Assembly: GCF_000702945.1 (NCBI RefSeq)
Contig: NZ_JNLE01000003.1
Span: 3,519,501-3,583,500 of the forward strand
Reading direction: 5' to 3'
Length of the DNA stretch: 64,000 nucleotides
DNA from: Clostridium sp. KNHs205
GTDB taxonomy: Bacteria; Bacillota; Clostridia; Lachnospirales; Lachnospiraceae
How positions within the stretch are numbered: position 1 is the stretch's first letter; every line of letters starts with the position of its first letter. Shown piece after piece: positions 8,477 to 18,080 of this stretch. The notes under the pieces were generated by a model. The model was not told the DNA's origin. It saw nothing but the letters and a program-made list of their open reading frames with translations, and did no database searches. The translations under genes were made by a program, and so were the position numbers.

Positions 8477-9292
8477 GTGGACAGTCAGGTACTTAAAAAT
8501 ATCTATATTTGTTACCCGAAAGGAAAACATAAAGTTTTAACCATGAGTTATGATGACGGAAAATTAGAGGACCGAAAGCTTATATCAATATTTAACCGTT
8601 ATGGTATCAAAGGTTCTTTTCATTTGAATTCAGGACTGGATGGAGAACAATACATTCCTTCATCAGAGTACATAGAACTTTACCGAGGTCACGAGGTATC
8701 AGCACATACCAGTACTCATCCGACCATTTCCCGTTCTCCAATAGAGCAGGTTGCCTTACAGGTACTAAAGGACAGGAAGGAATTAGAGGAAATAATGGGC
8801 TATCCGGTCAGAGGATTATCATATCCCAATGGCTCCTATTCAGAACCAATAAAAAAGCTTCTGCCTTCAATGGGAATTCGTTACGCTAGAATTGTCGGAA
8901 ATTCAGATGGTTTTGCACTACCTTCTGATTACTACGAGTGGAAAGCTACCTGTCACCATAATCATAATCTGCTTCAGCTTGGTAAGGAATTCTGTGGTCT
9001 CTTTAAGACACAATACCTTTATATGATGTATGTATGGGGGCACAGTTATGAGTTTACAATTGATAACAACTGGGAACTGATGGAAGAATTCTGCGAACTG
9101 GTGGGGGGCAGAGAGGATATATGGTATGCTACCAATATAGAAATAGTGGATTACATGGAGGCAGCTGACAGGCTTCGTTTTACAGTAGGCGGAGATAAGG
9201 TATATAATCCTTCCTATGATTCTGTCTGGATTAGTGTAAACGGCAAAGTACTGGAAATTAAAGGTGGTACAAGTGTGACACTAGACATCTAG
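8477..9292 (+). CDS. polysaccharide deacetylase (NodB-like) family protein
   Basis: About 271 aa with a NodB-homology fold. LTMSYDDGKLEDRK (near residue 25) carries the Asp-Asp metal/base pair, HEVSAHTSTHP the His-x3-His metal ligands, and GYPVRGLSYPNGSY the next conserved motif. There is no signal peptide, so it is predicted cytoplasmic, unlike cell-wall deacetylases. The last ~50 residues look like a small beta domain. Two starts compete: GTG 8477 (GGGGA 9 bp upstream, chosen) and TTG 8462, which adds five residues. It follows the AraC-type regulator and ends at a terminator. The substrate is unknown. Confidence 0.75.
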   Translation: MDSQVLKNIYICYPKGKHKVLTMSYDDGKLEDRKLISIFNRYGIKGSFHLNSGLDGEQYIPSSEYIELYRGHEVSAHTSTHPTISRSPIEQVALQVLKDRKELEEIMGYPVRGLSYPNGSYSEPIKKLLPSMGIRYARIVGNSDGFALPSDYYEWKATCHHNHNLLQLGKEFCGLFKTQYLYMMYVWGHSYEFTIDNNWELMEEFCELVGGREDIWYATNIEIVDYMEAADRLRFTVGGDKVYNPSYDSVWISVNGKVLEIKGGTSVTLDI

Positions 9293-9376
9293 TTAAACGA
9301 GTAAAAAGAAGACTGGATCTACAGGAGAAGCTTTTGTGATTTTGGTATTATTGATTTCCTGATATACTGTTATGTG

Positions 9377-9413
9377 AAAAAACAGACAAGTGTTGAATTG
9401 TCTGTTTTTTTAT
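9377..9413 (+). terminator. rho-independent terminator used as intron target
   Basis: An 11-bp stem (AAAACAGACAA / TTGTCTGTTTT) is followed by a T-rich tail that runs straight into the 5' end of the group II intron at 9415. Confidence 0.85.
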
Positions 9414-9414
9414 T

Positions 9415-11305
9415 GTGCGCCTGGCGGCGCACGTTTCTAATGGGTGAAAGTCCCTAGTCTGCCCTAGTAGTGGGAAAGACACAGCCAAGACCAAGGGTGT
9501 CGTGGGTGACTGCGAATCTGAAGGAAGGTGGAGGCAAATCTCTGGTCTGACGAACAGAAATCACATCAGGCTACAGTTAAGGATAAGACTGCAATACAAG
9601 TTAAAGTCCAATAACTACTCGGAATTAACTGTAGTAAATGTGGCAGATGGATGGAGAGAAAGAAACGTGTGGTACCCAGGGAGATCTCGTCAGCAAGTGA
9701 AAACAGAGTATGAAACTTGTAGTAACAACGAATGACGAGAAGTCAGCCGAGGTCATAGTACCATTTCAGTTGCAAATGATATGGGAAGGACTGAACTTTA
9801 GGAGGTACAAGCAATGAAAGTAACTGATAGTAGATTTAAGAACAGACAACTTCATATGGAAGACTATCTGCAAATGGTATCTGCGGAACAGAAAGAGGAT
9901 GCAGAAGTGTTCGACTACGGGAAGATTACTGAAAAGAGCGGTATCATCACAAACTATTGGATGAATAATCTCTTGGAATTGATTTTGCGAAAAGATAACC
10001 TCAACAAGGCATATAAGCGAGTGAAATCAAATAAAGGAGCAGGTGGAACGGATGGAATGCAGGTGGATGAACTTCTGCCCTACTTAAAGGAAAACCAAGA
10101 CACCTTAATTCAAGAGATAAAGGGAGGCAGATTTAAGCCAAACCCAGTTCGAAGGGTAGAAATACCAAAAGAAACAAAAGGCGAGTTCAGAAAGCTTGGA
10201 GTTCCAACCGTGGTTGACCGAGTTATCCAACAAGCAATCATACAAGAACTAACGCCTATCTACGAGGAGCAGTTCTCAGAAAACAGTTTTGGTTTTCAGC
10301 CGAAAAAAGGTGCACATGATGCACTGAAACAATGCCAAAAGAATGTAAACGAAGGCTACGTATATGTGGTTGATATGGATTTGGAAAAGTTCTTTGATAC
10401 CGTATGCCAGAGTAAGCTGATTGAGGTATTGGGAAGAACCATCAAAGATGGCAGAGTTATCTCTTTGATACATAAATACCTCAATGCTGGAGTGATAACA
10501 AAAGGGGTGTTTGAGAAAACAGAGGTCGGCATGCCACAAGGTGGACCATTAAGTCCATTGCTAAGTAATATCATGCTAAATGAGTTGGACAAGGAACTTG
10601 AAAGCAGAGGACATAGGTTTGTCCGATACGCAGATGATTGCATGATTTTCTGTAAAAGCAAAAAGAGTGCAGAAAGAACCTTGGAAAACATCATACCATT
10701 CATTGAGAAAAGGCTATTTCTGAAAGTGAATAGGAAGAAAACGCAAGTCGCGCACATCAGTAAAGTTAAATATCTTGGATATACATTCTATAGATATAGA
10801 GGTAAATGCAGATTTAGAGTACATCCGAAATCCGTAACAAAGATGAAAGACGCAATACGAAATCTGACAGACCGAAACAATGGCATGAGCAACACAGCGA
10901 GAGAAGATAAATACCAACAGTTTGTGAGAGGATGGATAGAGTACTTTAAACTCGCAGATATGAAGAATCTTCTAAAAGGCATAGATGAATGGGCTAGACG
11001 CAGAATACGAGCGGTCTATTGGAAACAGTGGAAGAAAATCAAGACAAAGTACAGAATGCTTAGAGCCATAGGATGTGAGCATTGGAGAGCCAAAGAACTT
11101 GCCTGTAGTAGAAAAGGGTACTGGCGCATGGCGCAAGTGCTGAACCAGATATTTTCTAATAAAATAATAGCCAAGCTAGGATATACATCCATGCTTGACT
11201 ATTATCTGATAGTTTATGAAAACTAAAGAACCGCCGTATACGGAACCGTACGTACGGTGGTGTGGGAGGTCGGTAGATAAAATAATTATCTACCTCCTAC
11301 CCGAT
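9415..11305 (+). mobile_element. group IIC intron with maturase, inserted behind a terminator
   Basis: A retroelement of about 1.89 kb. It starts GTGCGCC, the bacterial GUGYG 5' end. The following domain I sequence (GTGAAAGTCCCTAGTCTG, then AAGGGTGTCGTGGGTGAC and TGAAGGAAGG) resembles, from memory, the Oceanobacillus iheyensis IIC intron. Domain V lies at 11230-11261: CCGCCGTA pairs with TACGGTGG, with the CG bulge and a CGC catalytic triad. Domain VI (about 11263-11305) has a GGTAGATAA/TTATCTACC stem and a bulged A between CCT and CCC as branch point. The 3' end is placed at AT 11304-11305. Insertion just after a terminator hairpin is the IIC habit. All RNA domains and the ORF appear intact, so it may be mobile. 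Confidence 0.93.
9814..11226 (+). CDS. ltrA: group II intron reverse transcriptase/maturase
   Basis: A 470-aa intron-encoded protein. The reverse transcriptase domain spans residues ~45-315 with the catalytic FVRYADDCMIF motif near residue 270 and the upstream MPQGGPLSPLLSNIML block. A maturase/X domain follows (QQFVRGWIEYFKLADMKNLL to KQWKKIKTK). No HNH endonuclease domain is present, as usual for class C introns. It assists splicing and reverse splicing of the surrounding RNA. The start ATG follows AGGAGG by 8 bp. No frameshift or premature stop is seen. Confidence 0.95.
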   Translation: MKVTDSRFKNRQLHMEDYLQMVSAEQKEDAEVFDYGKITEKSGIITNYWMNNLLELILRKDNLNKAYKRVKSNKGAGGTDGMQVDELLPYLKENQDTLIQEIKGGRFKPNPVRRVEIPKETKGEFRKLGVPTVVDRVIQQAIIQELTPIYEEQFSENSFGFQPKKGAHDALKQCQKNVNEGYVYVVDMDLEKFFDTVCQSKLIEVLGRTIKDGRVISLIHKYLNAGVITKGVFEKTEVGMPQGGPLSPLLSNIMLNELDKELESRGHRFVRYADDCMIFCKSKKSAERTLENIIPFIEKRLFLKVNRKKTQVAHISKVKYLGYTFYRYRGKCRFRVHPKSVTKMKDAIRNLTDRNNGMSNTAREDKYQQFVRGWIEYFKLADMKNLLKGIDEWARRRIRAVYWKQWKKIKTKYRMLRAIGCEHWRAKELACSRKGYWRMAQVLNQIFSNKIIAKLGYTSMLDYYLIVYEN

Positions 11306-12508
11306 TACAAGAATAGGATAAGTCACTGGGGTAACTTTATAAATTAGCTAAGTCAGAAAAATCATTTAACGAGTCTATGGGTAATAAGAAATTTATTAAA
11401 TACATTCGGCTAATATGGACAAGCTAAAAGAAAGTAAAAAAATAAAGTAAATGGCTAAAAAAGTAAATTAGGATTTTTAACCATTTAATAAACAGATGAA
11501 AAACGAGAAAAAACGACATATTAAATACTTTGAAATGATTTACGTAAGTCATTATGCACAATGAAACAGAGGGATATTTAGCCAAACTGACAAAATGTAT
11601 AATATGTATTGAAGTAATAAGGATTATATAGTAATATTAACATATAAGTTAGAAAATAATTATTCAGGGTAAATGAAAGTAAAAAAAGATTAAATAACTT
11701 AAATTAATATAATTAATAGATAAAATTTAACTATAAAAAATGAGGTATGCTAAAGAAAAAAAGTAAAAACATAATACTAATTTCAAAAATTAACTAGATA
11801 AATTCTAATGACAGGAAATTGAAATCGATAATAAGGACTAGAATTAAGAGACACAATTCTACCAACAAAAATTAAATGGCACATTTCTAAAGACAAAAAT
11901 CAAGGACATAAATTTAAGTCAAATCAAGGACATAAATCAAGGACATAAATCAAACGACAAAATCAAGGACAAAATCTAAGGACAAAATCAAGAGTAAAAT
12001 AAACAACAAAATCAATAGACATTTCTAAGACAAAAATCAAGGACAAAAATCTAAGGGCAAAATCAAGAGCATAAATCAAACTGCAAAATCAAGAGACACA
12101 ATTCTAAGACAAAAATCAAGGGCATAATTCTACCTGCAAAATCAAACGACGTAATTCTAAGACAAAAATCAAGGACAAAAATCTAAGGACAAAATCAAGA
12201 GCATAAATCAAATTGCAAAATCAAGAGACACAATTCTAGGACAAAAATCAAGGGCATAATTCTAAGACAAAATCAAGAGCATAATTCTACCGACCAAAAA
12301 TTAAGAGACTCAATTTTAACTAAAAAGCAAGAACATAATTGTAATAAAAATCGACTGGCACAATCCTATGACAAAATTATAGCAACAACTCCATCAATGA
12401 AAATTCATACAATAAAAATCAAAGTTTGAACCTTAAAAGGTAAGACTAAGACAAACCAGCAAAATGCCTTTAAAATGATATGTTAGTTTTAGGCTTGAGG
12501 AGTGAATT
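11306..12508 (+). repeat. 1.2-kb gene-free spacer with nested A-rich repeat array
   Basis: No ORF of note. From about 11880 to 12300 the + strand is built of degenerate ~13-bp units, roughly GACAWAAATCWAG, strongly A-rich and poor in G and T. On top of this a 132-bp unit is duplicated: TTCTAAGACAAAAATCAAGG begins at 12023 and again at 12155, and the AAAATCAAGAGCATAAATCA segment at 12059 and 12191. Stops occur in all frames. It lies between the intron and the mannanase operon and may be part of that operon's leader; no clear promoter was identified. It is not a CRISPR: there are no conserved repeat/unique spacer boundaries. Confidence 0.75.
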
Positions 12509-14077
12509 ATGAAAAAGAGAAAGAAGGCTGTATTTTTAATCACCGCAGCTGTTTTGGCCGTTATGGCCACAGGGTGCACTGCTGATAGTAGTAATACTGC
12601 CGGAAAGAATGCGGAACAGAGAGATAAGGGGGAAACTGTTAGTACCTTTGTTCAGGAAACAGTGGGAGTTTACGAAGCAGAAGAGGCTGCCTGGAGCGGT
12701 AATGTTAAGGTGGTTTCCAATCCGATAATGGAGGGGTATTCGGGAAACGGATACATAGAGGGGTTTGAAGAGGATGCAGATACCTGTACCTTTACAGTTA
12801 CCATCCAGAAAGATGGTTTTTATGATTTGAATTTCAGAAGTGCAAGTAAAGGCGGAGAAAAGCACAATTATGTTAGTGTAGATGGTGAACGGCTGGGAAC
12901 AGTGTTTGTTGAAGCGGAAGATTTTACAGATGCTTATTTAACAAGGGTATATCTGGCGGCAGGAGAACATAGAATCAGTCTTTCAAAATATTGGGGTTAT
13001 ATATGGCTGGATTCTCTTGAAATTCTCACTGCAGAACCAATAGATTCCTCAATTTATAAGGTTAAGGCAGAACTGTCTGATAAGAATGCTTCAGAGGAAA
13101 CTAAGAGGTTATATAGTTATTTATGTGATATTTATGGTAAAAAATTTCTCTCCGGACAGTTTTGTGATACAGGGCAGTTTGGAAAAGAATTTCAGATTAT
13201 AAAAAAGGTTACCGGTAAGACACCGGCAGTACTGGGACTGGATTTTATTGAATATACACCTTCCAGAGCAGAAAATGGAAGCAAGGGTTATGCTACAGAT
13301 TATGCAATGGATTTTTGGGAGACCGGAGGTATCGTTACTTTCTGCTGGCACTGGAACGCACCCTCAAAATATCTGACAGGAGAATGGTACCGGGGATTTT
13401 ATGCGGATTCCACTGATATTAATCTGGAAAAGATTATGAATGGAGAGGATACCCAGGGATATGAACTGCTGATGAAGGACATTGATGCTATTGCTGAACA
13501 GCTTTTAATATTAAAAGAAGCAGGAGTTCCGATTCTCTGGAGACCTCTCCATGAAGCGAGTGGTGGCTGGTTCTGGTGGGGAGCATCCGGACCGGAAGCT
13601 TATAAGAAGCTATACATTCTGCTTTACGAAAGACTTACAGGAGAATATGGACTGAATAATCTTATTTGGGTGTGGAACGGACAGGATGCAGAGTGGTATC
13701 CAGGGGATGAATATGTAGATATAATCGGTGAGGATATCTACCCTGGAGAGAAAGTCTATACCTCACAGATATCTTCCTATCTGAATGCAGTGAAGAATTA
13801 TAGCAAGGAGAGGAAGATGGTATATCTTACGGAAAATGGATGTCTTTTTGATCCGGATCTTGCAAGGCGGGATGGAGCAATGTGGGGCATGTGGTGTACC
13901 TGGCAAGGCGAATTTGTTGCAAAAAATACTGCGATTTTCACCTTAAGCGAGCAGTATACAGAGGAGTCAATAATTAAAAAGGTATATGAAGATAAAGATG
14001 TTCTGTCCAAAGATGATCTGCCTGACTTAAGTACATATGAAATCCGCAGTAGCGACAGTGGTAAAGGGGAAAAATAA
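12509..14077 (+). CDS. secreted GH26 beta-mannanase lipoprotein with CBM35-like domain
   Basis: A 522-aa exported glycanase. The signal peptide ends in the lipobox VMATGC (Cys near residue 23), so it is anchored on the membrane's outer face. Residues ~52-175 form a CBM6/CBM35-like beta-sandwich (VYEAEEAAWSG, then YIWLDSLEIL). Residues ~190-505 form a GH26 barrel: acid/base Glu349 lies in WRPLHEASGGWFWW, nucleophile Glu442 in VYLTENGC, and the conserved FCWHWNAP precedes them. GH26 enzymes mostly hydrolyse beta-1,4-mannan. It heads the operon, after AGGAG-type ribosome binding sequence. The GH130 phosphorylase at the operon's end supports mannan or glucomannan as substrate. Confidence 0.9.
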   Translation: MKKRKKAVFLITAAVLAVMATGCTADSSNTAGKNAEQRDKGETVSTFVQETVGVYEAEEAAWSGNVKVVSNPIMEGYSGNGYIEGFEEDADTCTFTVTIQKDGFYDLNFRSASKGGEKHNYVSVDGERLGTVFVEAEDFTDAYLTRVYLAAGEHRISLSKYWGYIWLDSLEILTAEPIDSSIYKVKAELSDKNASEETKRLYSYLCDIYGKKFLSGQFCDTGQFGKEFQIIKKVTGKTPAVLGLDFIEYTPSRAENGSKGYATDYAMDFWETGGIVTFCWHWNAPSKYLTGEWYRGFYADSTDINLEKIMNGEDTQGYELLMKDIDAIAEQLLILKEAGVPILWRPLHEASGGWFWWGASGPEAYKKLYILLYERLTGEYGLNNLIWVWNGQDAEWYPGDEYVDIIGEDIYPGEKVYTSQISSYLNAVKNYSKERKMVYLTENGCLFDPDLARRDGAMWGMWCTWQGEFVAKNTAIFTLSEQYTEESIIKKVYEDKDVLSKDDLPDLSTYEIRSSDSGKGEK

Positions 14078-14107
14078 CAGCCGGGGGCGGCGGAAGGAGT
14101 AGTAAAT

Positions 14108-17107
14108 ATGATATCCAGGGCAACCTGTAAAAGAATCATGGCACTATTTTTAACAGTTGTAGTCTTACTGCCTCTGTTTCTAATAGGAGAAGTAAAGAGC
14201 TTTGCAAAGACAGAGATGACAATGGACGAATTTGATGATGTTATCAGTACCTATAATATTGATACTTCCATACCCTCCTATAAGGTCTATATGGAGGAGC
14301 ATGAAGAGGCTCATAGACCTGACCGGACAATCGAGGTTATGGCAGAAAATTATGTAAGATATGAAGAGAACAATAAAATTGCTGAACCTGAAATACACAA
14401 GAATTATGAAGGCATGGAAGGTGCCAGTGTTCTTACGGGGGAGGATTCCCTTATAGAGTTTGAGGCAGAGGTAGCGGAAACCGGATTATATAATCTCTCT
14501 GTAGTTTATTACCCGGTAGAGGGCAAGAACTCAGACATAGAACGCAGCATATTTATCGACGGAAAGCTTCCCTTTGAGGAAATGGCCTTACTTTCCTTCC
14601 CCAGAGTATGGAGCACCTATGTAAAAGATTCTTCTATAAATGAAGCTGGTGTTACTATAAAAAATTGGGAGAAGGATAATCAGGGGAATGATGTAAAACC
14701 ACAAAGTATTGAGGTACCGGAATGGCAGAGCAGATATTTGTATGACAGTAACGGCTATATAACAGAAGCCTTATCCATTTACCTTGAAAAGGGCAGTCAT
14801 ACAATTTCTGTGATTTCTTTAAAGGAGCCTATGTTAATCCGTAAATTGGTACTTAATAATGAAGGTATCACAAAATCCTATGAGGATATAAAAGCTGAAT
14901 GGGATTCTAAGGGCGGTAAGGATACAAGTGATACCAATATACGGATAGAAGCTGAATATGCCACAAAGACATCATCACAGATGCTCTACCCAAAACAGGA
15001 TCAGTCATCCCCTGCGGTTTCTCCCTCCAGTTCCAAAGAACTGCTTAACAATACCATTGGCGGGAATTCCTGGAGGCTAGTGGGGCAATGGATTGAATGG
15101 GAGTTTACAGTTCCGAAGAGCGGGTATTATTACATATCCCTGTATGATAAACAGAGTCTTTCCAGAGGTGTTCATGTTTCCAGGCGTATTACCATAGATG
15201 GAGCTGTTCCCTTTCAGGAAATGTCCGCTTATGCTTTTGATTACAGCCAGGATTGGAGAGAAGATGTGCTGTCTGATAAAGAGAATAAGGCTTATCGCTT
15301 CTATCTGTCAGAAGGACAGCATAGTCTTCGGATGGAAGTCGTATTGGGTGAATTTTCGGAGGTCGTGGGTCTTGTCAGGGATTCTGTACAGCAGCTTAAC
15401 AGCATATACAGACAGGTGATAAAGGTAATTGGTGTTAAACCGGATACCTATCGTGATTATCAGCTGTCAGCAGTTCTGCCGGAGTTGAAGGGCAAGCTTA
15501 CAGCGGCAAGGGATACGCTGAACCAGGCAATTGACGAGCTTTCAAAAGTAGCAGGAAAAAATACGGATAAGAAAGCCGTACTTTTGACCATGCGGGACCA
15601 GCTGGATAAGCTCATTGAAGACGAAGAATATTTTGTAAGAGTTATTACAGCTTATAAGATAAATGTAAGAGCCTTGGGCAATTGGATAACTCAGGCGATT
15701 AATCAGCCCCTGCAGGTAGACCGTATCAATATCTATTCACCAGATCAAAAAAATACCTACCACGGGGATTCCTTCCTTGATAAGGCTGCATTTGAAATAA
15801 AGCGGTTATTTTATTCCTTTATAGTTGATTACAACTCCATAGGAAGCGTAACTGATGATAAGGTGCAGGGAACCCAGTCCATTACCTTATGGATTGGTTC
15901 AGGACGTGATCAGGCCAATGTTATAAAGTCATTGATTGATGAAAGCTTTACCAATGAGTCGGGAATCAGTGTGAATGTACAGCTGGTGGATATGTCGACT
16001 CTGCTAAAGGCGACGCTGGTGGGAGAGGGGCCGGATGTAGCTATCCAGGTAGCAAATACCAACGGTGCTGCAGGAGCTGTGCTGAACACCGGAAATGATA
16101 CACCGGTCAACTACGGAATCCGTAATGCAGTACTTGATCTTAAGCAGTTTAAGGATGCTGATGAAATCCTTTCAAGGTTCTTAGCTGCGGCAACTACTCA
16201 GTTTACTTATGAAGATGGTGTTTATGCTTTACCGGAGACCATCACTTATCCGGTTATGTTCTACCGGAAGGATATTTTGGCCGAGATTGGAATGAAAGTT
16301 CCTTCTACCTGGGAAGAGGTAAAGGTTGCAATGGCTGTCCTTGCCAAGAATCAGATGGAATTTGGTATGCTGCCTACGGAACAGATATTTGCATCAATGC
16401 TCTATCAGAATGGCGGGGCCTATTACACAGAGAATGGAGCGGCATCTGCGCTGGATTCTGACACAGCAGTAAATACCTTTAAGGATTTCTGCGAATATTA
16501 TACGGATTATAAACTGGATAAGGAAACCAGCGTGGAAGAACGTTTCCGTACCGGTGAGTGTCCGATTATGATAGCGGATTACACCACCTACAATAATTTT
16601 GCAGTATCGGCGCCGGATATAGCAGGGCTCTGGAGCTTTACCCAGATACCCGGAACTGTAAAAGCGGATGGTACAGTGGATCATTCCGTAGCAAGCACTG
16701 GCCTTGCCAGTATGATTATGGCAGATACCGTAAATCCAGAGGCTAGCTGGGAATTCTTGAAATGGTGGACCAGTGAGGATACACAGACTCAGTATGGCCG
16801 TGAAATGGAGGGGCTGATGGGTTCTGCAGCGAGAGTTCCGACAGCCAATTATGAAGCCTTTTTAAATATGCCCTGGCCTGTGGATGATTTCGAGGCTTTA
16901 CAGGAATCCATGAAATGGGTGAAAGGTATTCCCCAGGTACCTGGTGGTTATTATTCCTGGCGAAATGTTTACAATGCATTTTTTAAGGTGGTAACCAATA
17001 CGGATACAGCTTTGCCAAGAGAAGAACTGATGGATAAGATCATCTATGTAAATGCGGAGATTACATACAAACGGGAAGAGCTTGAACTGGATGGCAAGAG
17101 AAAATAA
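14108..17107 (+). CDS. 999-aa extracellular solute-binding protein fused to carbohydrate-binding-like domains
   Basis: An exported protein with an N-terminal signal (hydrophobic run ALFLTVVVLLPLFLIG) but no lipobox. Two beta-sandwich, CBM6/35-like segments are suggested at ~75-250 and ~275-430; the second starts IRIEAEYA and contains WRLVGQWIEWEF. A helical stretch follows (~440-560). Residues ~590-960 are a family 1 solute-binding domain (ITLWIGSGRDQANVIKSLIDESF, YALPETITYPVMFYRKD). Ordinary binding proteins are 400-550 aa, so this is a fusion of glycan-binding and transport-receptor functions. It precedes the permease pair it presumably serves. Ligand inferred to be manno-oligosaccharide. 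Confidence 0.8.
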   Translation: MISRATCKRIMALFLTVVVLLPLFLIGEVKSFAKTEMTMDEFDDVISTYNIDTSIPSYKVYMEEHEEAHRPDRTIEVMAENYVRYEENNKIAEPEIHKNYEGMEGASVLTGEDSLIEFEAEVAETGLYNLSVVYYPVEGKNSDIERSIFIDGKLPFEEMALLSFPRVWSTYVKDSSINEAGVTIKNWEKDNQGNDVKPQSIEVPEWQSRYLYDSNGYITEALSIYLEKGSHTISVISLKEPMLIRKLVLNNEGITKSYEDIKAEWDSKGGKDTSDTNIRIEAEYATKTSSQMLYPKQDQSSPAVSPSSSKELLNNTIGGNSWRLVGQWIEWEFTVPKSGYYYISLYDKQSLSRGVHVSRRITIDGAVPFQEMSAYAFDYSQDWREDVLSDKENKAYRFYLSEGQHSLRMEVVLGEFSEVVGLVRDSVQQLNSIYRQVIKVIGVKPDTYRDYQLSAVLPELKGKLTAARDTLNQAIDELSKVAGKNTDKKAVLLTMRDQLDKLIEDEEYFVRVITAYKINVRALGNWITQAINQPLQVDRINIYSPDQKNTYHGDSFLDKAAFEIKRLFYSFIVDYNSIGSVTDDKVQGTQSITLWIGSGRDQANVIKSLIDESFTNESGISVNVQLVDMSTLLKATLVGEGPDVAIQVANTNGAAGAVLNTGNDTPVNYGIRNAVLDLKQFKDADEILSRFLAAATTQFTYEDGVYALPETITYPVMFYRKDILAEIGMKVPSTWEEVKVAMAVLAKNQMEFGMLPTEQIFASMLYQNGGAYYTENGAASALDSDTAVNTFKDFCEYYTDYKLDKETSVEERFRTGECPIMIADYTTYNNFAVSAPDIAGLWSFTQIPGTVKADGTVDHSVASTGLASMIMADTVNPEASWEFLKWWTSEDTQTQYGREMEGLMGSAARVPTANYEAFLNMPWPVDDFEALQESMKWVKGIPQVPGGYYSWRNVYNAFFKVVTNTDTALPREELMDKIIYVNAEITYKREELELDGKRK

Positions 17108-17120
17108 CGGAGGGAAAGAG

Positions 17121-18080
17121 ATGACTGAACATAATAATAATTCCCAGGTAAATGTATCCCAGAAGGCTCTGGAAATAGCAAGAAAACAAGGAACTTTGAG
17201 ATACCGGATTAAAAAGAGCAAAGCTTCTTATCTGATGCTGGCTCCCTACTTTATATTATTTTTCTTCTTTACTGTGCTTCCGGTGGTTATGAGTATTGCC
17301 TTTAGCTTTACATATTATAATATGCTGGAGCTGCCGGAATTCATAGGCTGGAAGAATTACATAAAGCTTTTCCTTGAGGATGATATATTCTTAAAATCCT
17401 TAAAGAATACACTAATACTGGCTGTAATCACCGGTCCAGTAAGTTATTTTCTTTGTCTTTTATTTGCATGGATAATTAATGAGTTCAAAGGCTGGCTGCG
17501 TGCTTTTCTGACCTTAATCTTTTATGCACCAAGTATCTGCGGTAATGCCTATGTGGTGTGGGCCTTGATTCTGTCAGGAGACCGGTACGGATATTTAAAC
17601 GGTCTGCTTATGGATCTTGGTATTTTGGATCAGGCAATCGTATGGATGAAGACAGAAAAATATGTGCTTCCTTTCCTGATCGTGGTACAGCTTTGGTTAA
17701 GTCTTGGAACGGGCTTCCTGGCTTTTATAGCAGGTCTTCAGACCGTAGATAAATCTCTTTATGAAGCAGCAGCACTGGATGGGGTTAAAAATCGCTGGCA
17801 GGAGCTGTGGTATGTGACATTACCTGCCATGAAGCCTCAGCTTATGTTCGGTGCGGTAATGCAGATCACACAATCCTTTGCCATAGCAGACGTCTCCATA
17901 CAGCTGGCAGGTAATCCTTCCGTTAACTACTCCGGAACTACAGTAGTTACCCATTTGCTTGATTATGGTACGGTACGTTTTGAGATGGGGTATGCCTCTG
18001 CAATTGCAACGGTACTGTTTCTTTTGATGATAGGTACGAACTTGCTGGTACAGAAGGGATTAAGGAGGGTAGGAGAATGA
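17121..18080 (+). CDS. sugar ABC transporter permease (MalF-type), system 1
   Basis: About 319 aa with six predicted membrane segments and the permease EAA loop (LYEAAALDGVKNRWQELWYVTLP, near residue 225) that contacts the ATPase. It belongs to the binding-protein-dependent CUT1-type family. The start is ATG 17121 after GGAGGGA; an earlier in-frame ATG would run into the solute-binding gene. The stop overlaps the next permease by 4 bp. No ATPase is encoded in the operon, so a shared MsmK/UgpC-type ATPase encoded elsewhere is expected. Confidence 0.9.
   Translation: MTEHNNNSQVNVSQKALEIARKQGTLRYRIKKSKASYLMLAPYFILFFFFTVLPVVMSIAFSFTYYNMLELPEFIGWKNYIKLFLEDDIFLKSLKNTLILAVITGPVSYFLCLLFAWIINEFKGWLRAFLTLIFYAPSICGNAYVVWALILSGDRYGYLNGLLMDLGILDQAIVWMKTEKYVLPFLIVVQLWLSLGTGFLAFIAGLQTVDKSLYEAAALDGVKNRWQELWYVTLPAMKPQLMFGAVMQITQSFAIADVSIQLAGNPSVNYSGTTVVTHLLDYGTVRFEMGYASAIATVLFLLMIGTNLLVQKGLRRVGE

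Noticed and set aside
9415-9432. Perfect GTGCGCC/GGCGCAC hairpin as a separate regulatory element
   Set aside because: It is the 5'-terminal stem of the group IIC intron; related introns have the same feature.
9502-9735. 77-aa open frame before the maturase
   Set aside because: It lies within the folded 5' domains of the group II intron; the sequence is explained by RNA structure and the frame has no ribosome site.
11880-12300. Possible CRISPR or protein-coding repeat region
   Set aside because: Units are degenerate, unspaced and contain stops in all frames.
12410-12435. Third copy of the TCAAAG hairpin repeat upstream of the GH26 gene
   Set aside because: ATCAAAGTTTGA is shared, but the outer arms and the CACGAAAG tail are missing.
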